53,287 nt of DNA from a virus. The notes under the pieces were generated by a model. That model saw only the letters and a list, made by a program, of their open reading frames with translations. It was not told where the DNA came from and ran no database searches. A program made the translations under genes and the position numbers. Below, piece after piece: positions 32,009 to 41,169 of this stretch. How positions within the stretch are numbered: position 1 is the first letter of the stretch; each line of letters begins with the position of its first letter. The stretch lies in IMG/VR virus record IMGVR_UViG_3300005096_000121, positions 1-53,287 of that record. One strand, given 5' to 3'.

Positions 32009-32665
32009 ATGTCGAGCAGGACAATTCTTGAACAACACAAAGACAAATACTTTTCATGCTCTAGGTGCCATCTTCACCGAACTGCATTCCGCCAAGTCAT
32101 CTTTCGCGGAACCCTACCATGTGATGTCCTATTCCTAGGTGAAGCACCTGGAAACACAGAAGACACTCTAGGCACTCCATTCATCGGATCATCAGGCAAG
32201 CTCCTCGAAAAGATGATCTCTCTTTCTTCTTCTCAGGAAAAGGCAGGTTCTTACTCTTATGGAATCTCTAATGTAATCTGTTGTGTTCCTAGAGATGATG
32301 CTAACAAGCTACGTCAACCTACTGCTGAGGAAGCAAGAGAGTGCAGACCTAGACTCTTTGATCTCATAGAGAGAGCACAGCCCAAACTCATCGTTCTACT
32401 AGGGAAGGTAGCAAAGAAGTACATTCCCACACAAAATATAAATACCCCTTGTATTTTTCTTCAGCATCCTTCATACCTATTACGTAAGGGTGGGATGGAA
32501 ACTGTAGAGTTCAAAAGGAATCTTATCGATCTTATCGAAGGAGTAACTCAATATGCCCAGACGAAACAAGAATGCAAGAAGGACAAGCGGGGGAAAAGGA
32601 TCAAGAAGAAACCGTGTAAGAGAAGCTCTGATAAAGGCAGGAAAAAGAAGAAAGCTGCACAGTAA
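32009..32665 (+). CDS. Uracil-DNA glycosylase-like protein (family 4/5 type)
   Basis: 218 residues. Motif 1 GEAPGNTED (44-52), NVICCVPRDDANKLRQPT (88-105) matching the 'N..kC.P..N..p' core, and motif 2 HPSYLLR (153-159). Cysteines 17, 20, 91/92 and 112 fit a 4Fe-4S cluster. It would remove uracil, or in phages process odd bases. A basic, low-complexity tail (residues 180-218) is coded in the same 113 bases as the start of the next gene. Adjacent genes make up a replication and repair unit. Confidence 0.85.
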   Translation: MSSRTILEQHKDKYFSCSRCHLHRTAFRQVIFRGTLPCDVLFLGEAPGNTEDTLGTPFIGSSGKLLEKMISLSSSQEKAGSYSYGISNVICCVPRDDANKLRQPTAEEARECRPRLFDLIERAQPKLIVLLGKVAKKYIPTQNINTPCIFLQHPSYLLRKGGMETVEFKRNLIDLIEGVTQYAQTKQECKKDKRGKRIKKKPCKRSSDKGRKKKKAAQ

Positions 32666-33662
32666 GAAGAAACCTCTTTGGAAGATTGAAGACGGCATAA
32701 CCTTCTCTGCTCTTTCCAAGTGGTTGGAATGTAGAGAACAATTCTCCCTCTCTTACATAGACGGTCTCACTCCTAAGCGGATATCTCTTCCACTTGAGTT
32801 TGGTTCACTCATTCATCTCTGTATGGAGCACAAGCATTTTCCAGACAACAAGGACTTAACTCCACTACAACTCATCAAGAAGGTTTCGTCTTCCTACAAA
32901 AAATATCGAATCAAATCTCTAAAGAGCACTGCGGATAAGGATACTCTCGACTACCTCATCATCCTTGCTGAGATCACCTATCCAGCTTATTGCAATCATT
33001 GGAAAGAAGACGATGCAAAGATAGAATGGGTGAGTCCAGAAGAGAAGTTCAGTATCAATTACAATCTTCATACTCCCACTGGTCCGACCAATATACGTCT
33101 TCGCGGAATGAGAGATGCTCTCATACGAATCAATGGGGATTCAGGTATCTTTGAGACCAAGACCAAATCAAGAATCAATGAAGAAGAAATCCGAGATGGT
33201 CTTAAATCTGACATGCAAACTATGATATATTTATTTGCGACTTACCTAGAAACTGGAGAATTACCAAAAAAGGTACTTTACAATGTTATAAGAAGGAGTA
33301 CCATGTACAGGAGAAAGGAGGAATCAATAATCTCCTATGCAAAAAGACTGGAGGAAGACATCGACAAGAGACCTGATTTCTATTTCATGCGTTGGGAAGT
33401 TGACATTACCAAAACGGATGTAATCAATTTCAAGAGCAAAACACTAGACCCACTCTTGATCCAATTCGTAGACTGGTACAACTCAGTAAAAAAAAACATC
33501 AACGATCGGTTCCAATCACCTTGTCATTTTCAAAACTCCAACGCTTTATTCGGAAAGTACGGAAGAAGCGACATGTGGGCAGCAATGCAAGGAAACACAA
33601 GGCCCTACTCAATACGCAAGGTTCCTTTCCCAGAGTTACAAGAGTCTTTCGAGGATTCATGA
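32553..33662 (+). CDS. PD-(D/E)XK nuclease, RecB/Cas4-like
   Basis: 369 residues. FSALSKWLECREQFSLSYID, then FGSLIHLCMEH (His), GMRDALI (Asp), FETKTKS (Glu-x-Lys) and DMQTMIYLFATYLETG (Gln) give the PDDEXK_1 order H-D-ExK-Q. It probably acts in recombination or DNA end processing. The first 40 residues, basic and unstructured, overlap the tail of the UDG gene by 113 bases; no better start exists downstream before the fold begins. Confidence 0.8.
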   Translation: MPRRNKNARRTSGGKGSRRNRVREALIKAGKRRKLHSKKKPLWKIEDGITFSALSKWLECREQFSLSYIDGLTPKRISLPLEFGSLIHLCMEHKHFPDNKDLTPLQLIKKVSSSYKKYRIKSLKSTADKDTLDYLIILAEITYPAYCNHWKEDDAKIEWVSPEEKFSINYNLHTPTGPTNIRLRGMRDALIRINGDSGIFETKTKSRINEEEIRDGLKSDMQTMIYLFATYLETGELPKKVLYNVIRRSTMYRRKEESIISYAKRLEEDIDKRPDFYFMRWEVDITKTDVINFKSKTLDPLLIQFVDWYNSVKKNINDRFQSPCHFQNSNALFGKYGRSDMWAAMQGNTRPYSIRKVPFPELQESFEDS

Positions 33663-33702
33663 CACGAAGAGATTTCTGGTCGGAACTGTAGAGGATTACA
33701 AC

Positions 33703-33867
33703 ATGAAGCTCAAACTTAACTCTGAACTGCGACAACAATTGATACAATCAGCAATTGGATTGTTATTTATTTCGCAAATTCTAGTTATAGCAGTTTTTGT
33801 TTTAGTGTCGTCATTAGGTTTGGCTTACTTTTTGTCCGAACTAATAAAACTCGCAAACACACCATAA
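33703..33867 (+). CDS. 54-residue single-TM protein
   Basis: A short frame with GAGGA upstream. The N-terminal 18 residues are charged, the middle is one long hydrophobic segment (LLFISQILVIAVFVLVSS) and the end is a short amphipathic stretch. It sits between the nuclease and the RecA-like genes. Function unknown. Confidence 0.5.
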   Translation: MKLKLNSELRQQLIQSAIGLLFISQILVIAVFVLVSSLGLAYFLSELIKLANTP

Positions 33868-33876
33868 GGAATTGAT

Positions 33877-34803
33877 ATGCCTACTGTAAAGAAGATACGA
33901 AAGAAAAAAGGCAAGCGAAGAACAGGAAGAGTGAGAGAACTGGACGATCACTTCACTGAATCTTTAAGTCTTCCCGACTCAGACAACATTCCTACTGATA
34001 GGCTTGAAGACTCAGTCATCATGGTCTATGGAAGGAAAGCCATCGGAAAGACTTCTCTAGTCAATAACTTTGACGGTGCTCTCACTTTTATGTTTGAGCG
34101 AGCACGAAGAAATCTTTCCATCCGACAAGTTCCTCACTACACCAAATCAGACAAGAAACGTAAGTCTCTCAAGTGGGAGCAGTTCAAGGAGTACATTGAT
34201 CTTTTCATCAAATCCGATGAATATCAGATGGGAATCATCGATACTCTTGATCGATGTTACGTCGAATGTTTCCAGTACGTCTGCCACAATGCTGGGGTCA
34301 ACCATCCAGATCAGTCTTCTCGACCCTTTGAGATATGGGACGTAATCAATCAAGAATTTGAGGACACCCTATCCAAGCTGCAAGAGAGCGGAAAAGGCCT
34401 CATCTTTCTGTCCCACGAGAAGGCTAAACCCCTTGTAGTACGCTCCAAACCTCTCCGAAGAGATGATGACGATGATGAAGAGAAGAAGATAGCCCGCATG
34501 GAGCCCTCCTGTAAGCCCGCAGGGGTCCGTGCTGTTGAGGAAATCTGTGATTACGTCATATACTACTGCTTCGTGGGCAATCGCCGTGTGCTGTGCGTGA
34601 GGAGCCCCAACGAGTATGCCTGGACCGCCTGTGGATTTGATGACCATTTCCTTGATCCAGACGGAACTCCTATCGAAAGATTTGAGGCAGGAGATTCTCC
34701 CCAAAAGGCCTACCAATCTCTGATTGATGCCTACAATAACAAGCTCAGAGATATTGACTACATACCCGTTAGGAGGACCAAAAAGAAACGAAGAAAAACC
34801 TAA
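33877..34803 (+). CDS. RecA-like ATPase, Sak4/AAA_24 type
   Basis: 308 residues. Walker A GRKAIGKTS (52-60), Walker B-like MGIIDTLDR (near 122), and a C-terminal lysine/arginine-rich tail (RRTKKKRRKT). This short RecA-core type is usual in phages as Sak4-like annealing or recombination ATPase, paired with an ssDNA-binding protein such as the next gene. An aspartate run (RRDDDDDEEKK) lies around residue 190. Confidence 0.75.
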   Translation: MPTVKKIRKKKGKRRTGRVRELDDHFTESLSLPDSDNIPTDRLEDSVIMVYGRKAIGKTSLVNNFDGALTFMFERARRNLSIRQVPHYTKSDKKRKSLKWEQFKEYIDLFIKSDEYQMGIIDTLDRCYVECFQYVCHNAGVNHPDQSSRPFEIWDVINQEFEDTLSKLQESGKGLIFLSHEKAKPLVVRSKPLRRDDDDDEEKKIARMEPSCKPAGVRAVEEICDYVIYYCFVGNRRVLCVRSPNEYAWTACGFDDHFLDPDGTPIERFEAGDSPQKAYQSLIDAYNNKLRDIDYIPVRRTKKKRRKT

Positions 34804-34852
34804 ACACCACACCACACTAAAAAGACTGAGTAGATCGTTCAATTTACAATCC

Positions 34853-34872
34853 GATTAAATTTCACGCATAAG
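34853..34872 (+). repeat. Dispersed 20-bp motif, copy 6
   Basis: GATTAAATTTCACGCATAAG, overlapping the ribosome site (AAGG) of the ssDNA-binding-like gene. Confidence 0.75.
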
Positions 34873-34881
34873 GTGATAGTC

Positions 34882-35715
34882 ATGGCAAAAGCAAGCAACG
34901 CATTTACAGCCGCAATGAAGAAAAAGACAAGAGTCTTTAATAAGTCTCGGAAAGCGAAACCAGGACAATTCACAATTCCCGAAATCAAAGACGGAAGTTA
35001 TGTAGCCCGTATCACTCTGACTTGTCGTGCTGTAGGTGACGAAAACAAACCTGTAGCTTCCTTTAAGTGGACAATTGCTAGGGGCAAAGAAAAGGGAGTC
35101 TCTCACAGCAAAGATATTTGGCTCACTGACAAAGACAAAGAACGAGAACAGAAGAATTTCGATGAGATGTCAAAATGTCTCCAAGTCTTAGGCTATGACA
35201 TGGATGATGTGGAGACTGACCAGTTCCTAGAGATTGCGGAAGAAGTCACAAAGGACAAACCTCTCGTGAAAATCGCTCTAGTCAATAAGACGGCAAAGAA
35301 TGGGAGTGGGAAAAAGTATTTGAACTGCCATCTGAATGAACTCCTAGACGAAGACGATGAAGAGGAGGAGAAAGCGAGTAGCGGCAAAGCCAAGAAGAAA
35401 TCTAAGGCAAAAGAAAAAGATGAAGAAGAGGATGACGAAGAAGAAGAGGAAGAGGATGATGATGACACCGACGAAGACGAGGAAGATGAAGATAGTGATG
35501 ATGATGATTCTGAAGAGGACGACTCTGACGAAGATGAAGATGAAGATGAAGATGAAGAAGTGGAACTCATTGAGAAGGGTGACTCTGTGAAGTACAAACG
35601 AAAGGTTTGTGACGTAACTTCCTCTAACAAGCGAAAAGAAATCTGTGCCCTTCGACATGAAAAGTCAGGCACAGTTTACAAGAATGTATCTTGGGATGAT
35701 GTGGTAGTACAATGA
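34882..35715 (+). CDS. ssDNA-binding-like protein with long acidic tract
   Basis: 277 residues. The N-terminal 150 residues are OB-like (PEIKDGSYVARITLTCRAVG, FKWTIARGKEKG, VTKDKPLVKIALVNK) and resemble phage DUF669-type ssDNA-binding proteins. A lysine-rich linker leads to about 70 nearly uninterrupted Asp/Glu residues, then a small C-terminal SH3-like or beta segment (GDSVKYKRKV...GTVYKNVSWDDVVV). Acidic tails in SSBs recruit partners and block self-binding; this one is unusually long and internal. ATG 34882 is used, with AAGG upstream; an upstream GTG is weaker. Confidence 0.7.
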   Translation: MAKASNAFTAAMKKKTRVFNKSRKAKPGQFTIPEIKDGSYVARITLTCRAVGDENKPVASFKWTIARGKEKGVSHSKDIWLTDKDKEREQKNFDEMSKCLQVLGYDMDDVETDQFLEIAEEVTKDKPLVKIALVNKTAKNGSGKKYLNCHLNELLDEDDEEEEKASSGKAKKKSKAKEKDEEEDDEEEEEEDDDDTDEDEEDEDSDDDDSEEDDSDEDEDEDEDEEVELIEKGDSVKYKRKVCDVTSSNKRKEICALRHEKSGTVYKNVSWDDVVVQ

Positions 35716-35772
35716 GGTCCAGTCAGTTCACGGAATGAATTGTCTCTGAAAGGAATCTCCACAAACCCAAGT

Positions 35773-35812
35773 CCCCACTCTATGATCCTATCATAGAGTG
35801 GGGTTTTCTTTT
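35773..35812 (+). terminator. Strong intrinsic terminator after the SSB-like gene
   Basis: Perfect 13-base arms CCCCACTCTATGA / TCATAGAGTGGGG with a five-base loop, followed by TTTTCTTTT. Confidence 0.95.
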
Positions 35813-35844
35813 GTAGTCCCATCTCGCACTCTTCCCTCACACAA

Positions 35845-37878
35845 ATGTCATTCATCGACAAACTTATACGCCCAGCTAGAGATATTTTCCTCCAGGAAGA
35901 GCTAGACGACTATCTATCTTTGGACACTGAGACTACAGGACTAGAACTTCATCACTCTTGCAAACCTTTTTTTGTATCGACTTGTGATCCATACGGAAAG
36001 ACCAAGTTTTGGGAGTGGAAAGTAAATCCAAAAACAAGACAACCTAAAGTTCCTAAAAGACACCTCATTCAAATCACTGAGCATGTACAAAACAAGATAC
36101 TCGTGTTCCATAATGCAAGCTTTGATATTCGTGCTTTGGAAACTATAGGAATTAAACTGAAATTCAAACAAGACAAGTTTCAATCTTACCCCAAACAAAC
36201 AAAGGCTGTAGCGACTTGTCAATCATTCCATGACACGATCCTCGCATCCCACGCAATTAGAACTTCCGATCCCCGCAAGCTAAAAGACTTAGCCTTGCTC
36301 CATTTGGATTTCTCAGACAAGGACGAAAGAGACTTAAAGAAGCATGTTGCAGATGCTTGTCGATATGCACAAAAACACCATCCAGATTGGAAACTAGGAG
36401 TTGATCTCAAAGGCACTCGTCAAACTGCTTCTGACTATTGGATTCCAAAGGCAGTCGACTCTTCAGACACAAGCTGTGAAACTTATGGTTGTGCTGACGT
36501 AGAACGCACCATTCTTCTATGGTTATTCTACCTTGAGAAGTTTGATCAAGAAAACAAAGACTTCGATCAGAGCCTCACTTGCTACTTACGAGAAAAGCTA
36601 CTCTTTCCATCAATCTTCAAACAAGAATCGAAAGGCATAACGATACGGAACAGATCATTAACCAGAATCAAAGCACATCTCAAAGGGGAGACGGACAACT
36701 ATAGAGCTAAGACAGTGCGGACGGGTAAACAACGCTTATCAAATGCGAAGTTTAATCCTGATTCTGCTAAAGACAACATAGAGTTACTCTTCAACAACAT
36801 AAAAGGATTCAATCTTCCAATTCTAAAGAAGACAGAGAAAGGAACACCATCGACTGACAAAGACACTCTACACGATCTTCTAAAACTGACACTATTTCCT
36901 AAAGCAAAGACCTACCTAAAGAATCTTCTCAAAACGAGAGCCCACCAATCCAGTCTAAGATACTTAGAATCTTACAGACGGCACATGCTCCTTTCCAAGT
37001 GGCCTTCCCACAGCATCCTTCATACTTCTATTCACCAAACGGGAACAGGCACAACAAGACAAGCTACTTCTTCTCCCAATCAACAGAACATATCCATCAA
37101 GGAACTAGTAGAGATTGATGGCCATGAAATACCACTCCCTTCTCTCCGTTCCATGTTTTCTCCCCCTCCAGGTAAGGTTTGGTATTCCATCGACTATTCC
37201 CAGCTGGAACTACGCATCTTTGCAGTGCTATCGGGAGACAAGAAACTCATAGCTGCATTTGACCGTGGGGAGGATATTCACAACTTTGTTGCTACCACTA
37301 TGTTCCCCGGAAAACTGATAACCAAGGAATTGAGAAGAGTTGCAAAAGCAGTGTCCTTTGGTATCATCTATGGCAAGGCCGCTAAGAACATAGACCTTGC
37401 AGCGGGTTTTGCAGGAGCTTACGAACTATTCATTAGCAAATTCACTCAGCTTCCAATAACCAAAAGAAAGCTAATTGCTTTTGCTCGCAGGCACGGATAC
37501 GTTGAAACTCTCTTTGGATATCAACTAGACATTCCCTCAGATCGAATGAATACCACCGTCATTGATTATGTGTGTCAGGGCACAGCGGGGGACATTATCA
37601 AAAACGCAACAATAGCTCTCGACAAAAAGAAAATCATCGATTGGAAGCATTCATCCATCCTACTGCAAATCCACGATGAACTCCTCATTGAAGTTGATGA
37701 CCACCCTAAGTACAACAATGCGAAGTTCCTCAAATCCGTTATTGATGAGATGGAAGGATCAGGAAAAGACTTAGGAGTACACACTCCCGTAGAAGTTGAT
37801 CTTATCACTAAGGACTGGAGTCGTGGAAAACCAGTACAAGTTATCGATAACGAAATACAACTAATCACAACAAGCTGA
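35845..37878 (+). CDS. DNA polymerase family A (PolA-like, exonuclease plus polymerase)
   Basis: 677 residues. The N-terminal 3'-5' exonuclease has LSLDTETTGL (Asp27, Glu29), VFHNASFDIRAL and GCADVERTILLW. The polymerase has motif A IDYSQLELRI, the O-helix RRVAKAVSFGIIYG (Phe at the position that affects dideoxynucleotide discrimination) and motif C LLQIHDELLIEV. Lacks a 5'-3' exonuclease domain, as in many phages. It replicates the phage genome together with the primase-helicase. The terminator upstream separates it from the SSB unit. Confidence 0.95.
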   Translation: MSFIDKLIRPARDIFLQEELDDYLSLDTETTGLELHHSCKPFFVSTCDPYGKTKFWEWKVNPKTRQPKVPKRHLIQITEHVQNKILVFHNASFDIRALETIGIKLKFKQDKFQSYPKQTKAVATCQSFHDTILASHAIRTSDPRKLKDLALLHLDFSDKDERDLKKHVADACRYAQKHHPDWKLGVDLKGTRQTASDYWIPKAVDSSDTSCETYGCADVERTILLWLFYLEKFDQENKDFDQSLTCYLREKLLFPSIFKQESKGITIRNRSLTRIKAHLKGETDNYRAKTVRTGKQRLSNAKFNPDSAKDNIELLFNNIKGFNLPILKKTEKGTPSTDKDTLHDLLKLTLFPKAKTYLKNLLKTRAHQSSLRYLESYRRHMLLSKWPSHSILHTSIHQTGTGTTRQATSSPNQQNISIKELVEIDGHEIPLPSLRSMFSPPPGKVWYSIDYSQLELRIFAVLSGDKKLIAAFDRGEDIHNFVATTMFPGKLITKELRRVAKAVSFGIIYGKAAKNIDLAAGFAGAYELFISKFTQLPITKRKLIAFARRHGYVETLFGYQLDIPSDRMNTTVIDYVCQGTAGDIIKNATIALDKKKIIDWKHSSILLQIHDELLIEVDDHPKYNNAKFLKSVIDEMEGSGKDLGVHTPVEVDLITKDWSRGKPVQVIDNEIQLITTS

Positions 37879-37898
37879 CTCAACATGTAGGAAAAATC

Positions 37899-38156
37899 AT
37901 GGACCACAACGTGGTAGCTAAATCACAAGAGCAAGTGACGACTGTACATACCGAAATAACATTTAATAGGTTTTGGTGCCGTACTAACGACAAATTTGGT
38001 GACATTCAAATACGCCTCGAAAAGGACGGTAGTATATTTATCGGCGCGAGAAATATAAGGGACAATGATCAAATTGAAATTCCTTTTGAAGAATTTAGCG
38101 AAAGATTCATCAAAGAATTTTTCCCTCACTTTAGCTTAAAAAAACCAATCCAGTAA
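37899..38156 (+). CDS. Hypothetical protein, 85 aa
   Basis: A small alpha-beta protein with charged strands (FGDIQIRLEKDGSIFIGARN) and a C-terminal amphipathic helix (FEEFSERFIKEFFPHF). It lies between polymerase and primase-helicase, so probably a replication accessory. Not recognised. Confidence 0.6.
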   Translation: MDHNVVAKSQEQVTTVHTEITFNRFWCRTNDKFGDIQIRLEKDGSIFIGARNIRDNDQIEIPFEEFSERFIKEFFPHFSLKKPIQ

Positions 38157-38173
38157 ATTTGAAAGGATTCACC

Positions 38174-40345
38174 GTGACAAAGAGAACCAAATCCGGAGAA
38201 GACACTCTAAGCACTTACACATTCCATGGGGTCGACATTCTTCCCGGACGAAATGGACAAGCAGTAGGTATCTGCCCATTCTGTGGCAATGACAAATTCT
38301 ACGTAGACAAAAAAGAAGGTCTCTTCGACTGCAAGAGTCTCAACTCATGTGGAAGATCGGGAAACAAATATACCTTCCTTCAGATGTTTTATGAGACTGC
38401 ACTAGAGATGACGACAGTTGCTAAGTACAAGTCTCTCTCCAAAGCGAGGGGAAAGGTTCCCTATCAAGCATTCCAAGATGCAGAACTTGCCTACGACTCT
38501 GCTCTCAAACGATGGATCATTCCCATCAAGAACGAAAAAGGAAGCATTGTCAATCTTCGTGTGTGGGACCCCAAAACTAAAATCCCAATGAATACTTCAG
38601 GTTGCCTCACCCATCTAGGCAACATGGACACAATCGAAGAGAACGAAACCATCTATATCTGTGAGGGAGAATGGGACGCCTTCTGTCTTCAGTGGCTTAT
38701 CGACAAGAACATTAAGACAGAGAAATCAACGGGAGTTGTATTCGTTCCGGGAGCAGATAACTTCAAGCAAGAGTGGGTGATTAAATTTCATGGTAAGCAT
38801 GTTATCCTAGTCTACGACAATGACATAGCAGGCACCAAAGGAATGTCTAAGTGCTCTATTCTTCTCCAGGAAATGGGTTCTTGTAAATCGATCAATTCTA
38901 TTACTTGGCCCGAATCGACTCCTGAAAAGTACGATATCAATGACTTTGTTTCTCGCCACTACAAGAAACCTAAAACTGCTCTATCTACTCTAAAGAAGTA
39001 CATCCACGAATTTGAACCAGAAAAGAAGAAGAAGGAAAAGAACTCAGTTAAGTGTACCTCTTTCAATTCTCTTGTTACTCGATTCAAGAAGCACATTCAC
39101 TTATCGAGTGACGCAAAGGATGGTCTTCTTCTTATGTGTGCCACAATCCTTTCCTCTAAGATCAGAGGGGAACCTGTTTGGTTATTTATAGTTGGCCCTT
39201 CCGGAAGCGGAAAGACATTATTGCTCCAAACATTTACTCAGTGTGAGCAGACTCACATGGAATCTTGTCTGGGTGCAAAGACCTTAATCTCAGGCTACAA
39301 AACCAATGACGGATCAGACCCCTCTCTACTTCCCAACATCATTGGAAAAACTCTCATACTGAAGGACTACACTGAAATACTTTGCATGGCTTCCGCAGAC
39401 CAAGAAATAGTGTACGGACAATTAAGAGGAGTCTACGATGGGAACGTGAGTAGAACCTATGCTACGGGAGTGACACGAGTCTATCCGGCTCCAGGCAGTG
39501 AACACAAAGACTGCCGTTTCTCAATTCTAGCTGGAGTCACTAACGCCATTCATGGCGATAACAGAACTGATATGGGAGAACGCTTTCTCAAATATCAGAT
39601 GGTAGGGGACGACTACAACGCAATCGACCAAGTGCGGAGAGCCATCGATAATACAGTTAGACAAAAGATACCAGAAGAACGTCTAGCCAATGTTTCTTCC
39701 GCATTCATTGATTATTTGTGCGATCAATGCGACTCCTCTAAAATAAAACTACCTTTGGTTCCCAAATGGTATATCAATCGGATCATAGGTCTCTCTCAAC
39801 TCTCAGCAGTTATCCGAGCAAGAGTCACACGTAATCGAGGAGAACTCACCTATCGCCCAACTCCCGAAGTTGCATCTCGAATTTCCAAACAACTAGTTAA
39901 GCTATCTCAGTGCATAGCCATCACCCTAGGAAAGAAAGTCTTAGACAAGTCCATCTACTCTCTAGTAGCTAAGGTGGCCATGGACTCCTGCTACGGGTGG
40001 CACAGAGACGTTCTCTTGACTCTTGTCGCTAATCCGGACAAAGAACTCAATCGACTGACCATTGCTGAACTGACAGGCACATCTCCTACCACAGCAAAGA
40101 GAGTCCTAGACGATCTGATTGAACTCAAAGCCATCACCTACCGAACCAATCAAGAAGACACCAAGAAGGGTCAACCTACTCGTCTGTGGGCTATCTCGGA
40201 TGAGATCAAAACCCTCATTGATATGGCTAGACTAGGAGAGACTGCCCACATAGGTAAACTAATCCAAGCATCCACTAGACAACGGAAGAAGCTCAGGACT
40301 ACTAAGAAGCCTAGAAAACCAAGGAATCTAAAAAAGTACAAGTAA
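38174..40345 (+). CDS. Primase-helicase (zinc finger, Toprim, AAA+)
   Basis: 723 residues. A CHC2-like zinc finger (Cys34, Cys37, Cys53, Cys59), Toprim motifs ICEGEWDAF and VILVYDNDIAG, then an ATPase with Walker A FIVGPSGSGKT (near 345) and ILKDYTEIL. The C-terminus has a winged helix (TIAELTGTSPTTAKRVLDDL) and a basic tail (RKKLRTTKKPRKPRNLKK). GTG 38174 is chosen because AAAGGA lies six bases upstream; TTG 38159 would add five residues. Primes and unwinds for the family A polymerase. Confidence 0.9.
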   Translation: MTKRTKSGEDTLSTYTFHGVDILPGRNGQAVGICPFCGNDKFYVDKKEGLFDCKSLNSCGRSGNKYTFLQMFYETALEMTTVAKYKSLSKARGKVPYQAFQDAELAYDSALKRWIIPIKNEKGSIVNLRVWDPKTKIPMNTSGCLTHLGNMDTIEENETIYICEGEWDAFCLQWLIDKNIKTEKSTGVVFVPGADNFKQEWVIKFHGKHVILVYDNDIAGTKGMSKCSILLQEMGSCKSINSITWPESTPEKYDINDFVSRHYKKPKTALSTLKKYIHEFEPEKKKKEKNSVKCTSFNSLVTRFKKHIHLSSDAKDGLLLMCATILSSKIRGEPVWLFIVGPSGSGKTLLLQTFTQCEQTHMESCLGAKTLISGYKTNDGSDPSLLPNIIGKTLILKDYTEILCMASADQEIVYGQLRGVYDGNVSRTYATGVTRVYPAPGSEHKDCRFSILAGVTNAIHGDNRTDMGERFLKYQMVGDDYNAIDQVRRAIDNTVRQKIPEERLANVSSAFIDYLCDQCDSSKIKLPLVPKWYINRIIGLSQLSAVIRARVTRNRGELTYRPTPEVASRISKQLVKLSQCIAITLGKKVLDKSIYSLVAKVAMDSCYGWHRDVLLTLVANPDKELNRLTIAELTGTSPTTAKRVLDDLIELKAITYRTNQEDTKKGQPTRLWAISDEIKTLIDMARLGETAHIGKLIQASTRQRKKLRTTKKPRKPRNLKKYK

Positions 40346-40358
40346 ACAGAGAAACTCC

Positions 40359-40387
40359 TTGACACACTCCAACCACAAAACTATAAC
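40359..40387 (+). promoter_or_regulatory. Sigma70-type promoter
   Basis: TTGACA (40359-40364), 17-base spacer, TATAAC (40382-40387), drives the small-gene unit starting at 40428. Confidence 0.8.
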
Positions 40388-40427
40388 AAGATGGATCACA
40401 AACTCGTACCTGAAAGGATAACGTATC

Positions 40428-40646
40428 ATGTTGTATGCTGTAGGTTTCATAAACTTCATTGCTGATAATCCCGAGCTAACTGTGGAAATCATTGTTGCAG
40501 AGGGGTGGAAAGAGGCCATTGAAAATCATACGCAAATTTTGTGGGACGACGATCTATTAGGCACCATTTCAGAAGTAAAAGATCAATTCGAGCAGGAGGA
40601 CTGTCAACTTGATGTAGTACGGATATATCACCGCACTCTTGCCTAA
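40428..40646 (+). CDS. Small acidic protein, 72 aa
   Basis: First gene after a strong promoter, with an AAAGGA site. Acidic and alpha-beta-like (GWKEAIENHTQILW, VKDQFEQEDCQLDVV). Size and charge suit a host-interaction or DNA-mimic type protein, but no family is recognised and the role is inference. Confidence 0.6.
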   Translation: MLYAVGFINFIADNPELTVEIIVAEGWKEAIENHTQILWDDDLLGTISEVKDQFEQEDCQLDVVRIYHRTLA

Positions 40647-40678
40647 CTCCCCACCTATCCCTCCCAGGAAAAGCTACT

Positions 40679-41119
40679 ATGTCAATGAATACTCACACTC
40701 TTTATGCTTCAGAAGTCAATAAAGAATCCATTGCATTCATCTGCGAATGCTTTGACAAAGGAAAGTTGACAGAAGAGAAACAAAAGATAGCTCACAGTCT
40801 GTGGCAACTTCAAGGATTCCTTCAGCATATAATTCTTGGGGAATACGTTGAAGACCTCTCTGCACCTAGAACCCGACCAAGACTCAACGAAAAAGACTTA
40901 GACATCCTTCTCAGTGTTTATAAATCCTTCTTCGATTTCATGGAGAAACTGGACTGTAGTTTTGTGGATGAGAATCCTATGCCCGGATTTGAAGTGACTT
41001 CCATAATGAGTCTAGTTGTAGTGATCTCTACCATGCTTGAAATACTACGAGACTACAAAGAAGACTACCTCACAGAACCACCAAAAGAGATTGAAGTTAC
41101 CAATCCACTTAGTAATTAA
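40679..41119 (+). CDS. Hypothetical helical protein, 146 aa
   Basis: Predominantly helical and acidic. The ribosome site AGGA is part of a CCAGGAAAA motif copy (40664-40672). No recognised domain. The stop lies inside the dispersed 20-bp motif copy at 41114. Confidence 0.6.
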   Translation: MSMNTHTLYASEVNKESIAFICECFDKGKLTEEKQKIAHSLWQLQGFLQHIILGEYVEDLSAPRTRPRLNEKDLDILLSVYKSFFDFMEKLDCSFVDENPMPGFEVTSIMSLVVVISTMLEILRDYKEDYLTEPPKEIEVTNPLSN

Positions 41120-41133
41120 ATTTCACCATCCCA
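41114..41133 (+). repeat. Dispersed 20-bp motif, copy 7
   Basis: AATTAAATTTCACCATCCCA, with the stop codon of the upstream gene inside the motif. Confidence 0.7.
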
Positions 41134-41169
41134 ACCATATACACACATATCCATTGAAGGAGCAGAGCA

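Noticed and set aside
35193-35672. Serine-rich open frame on the minus strand
   Set aside because: It is the complement of the aspartate/glutamate codon run of the SSB-like gene and has no independent support.
38779-38793. Dispersed motif copy inside the primase-helicase gene
   Set aside because: One core mismatch, no 3' tail and located within a coding region; probably chance.
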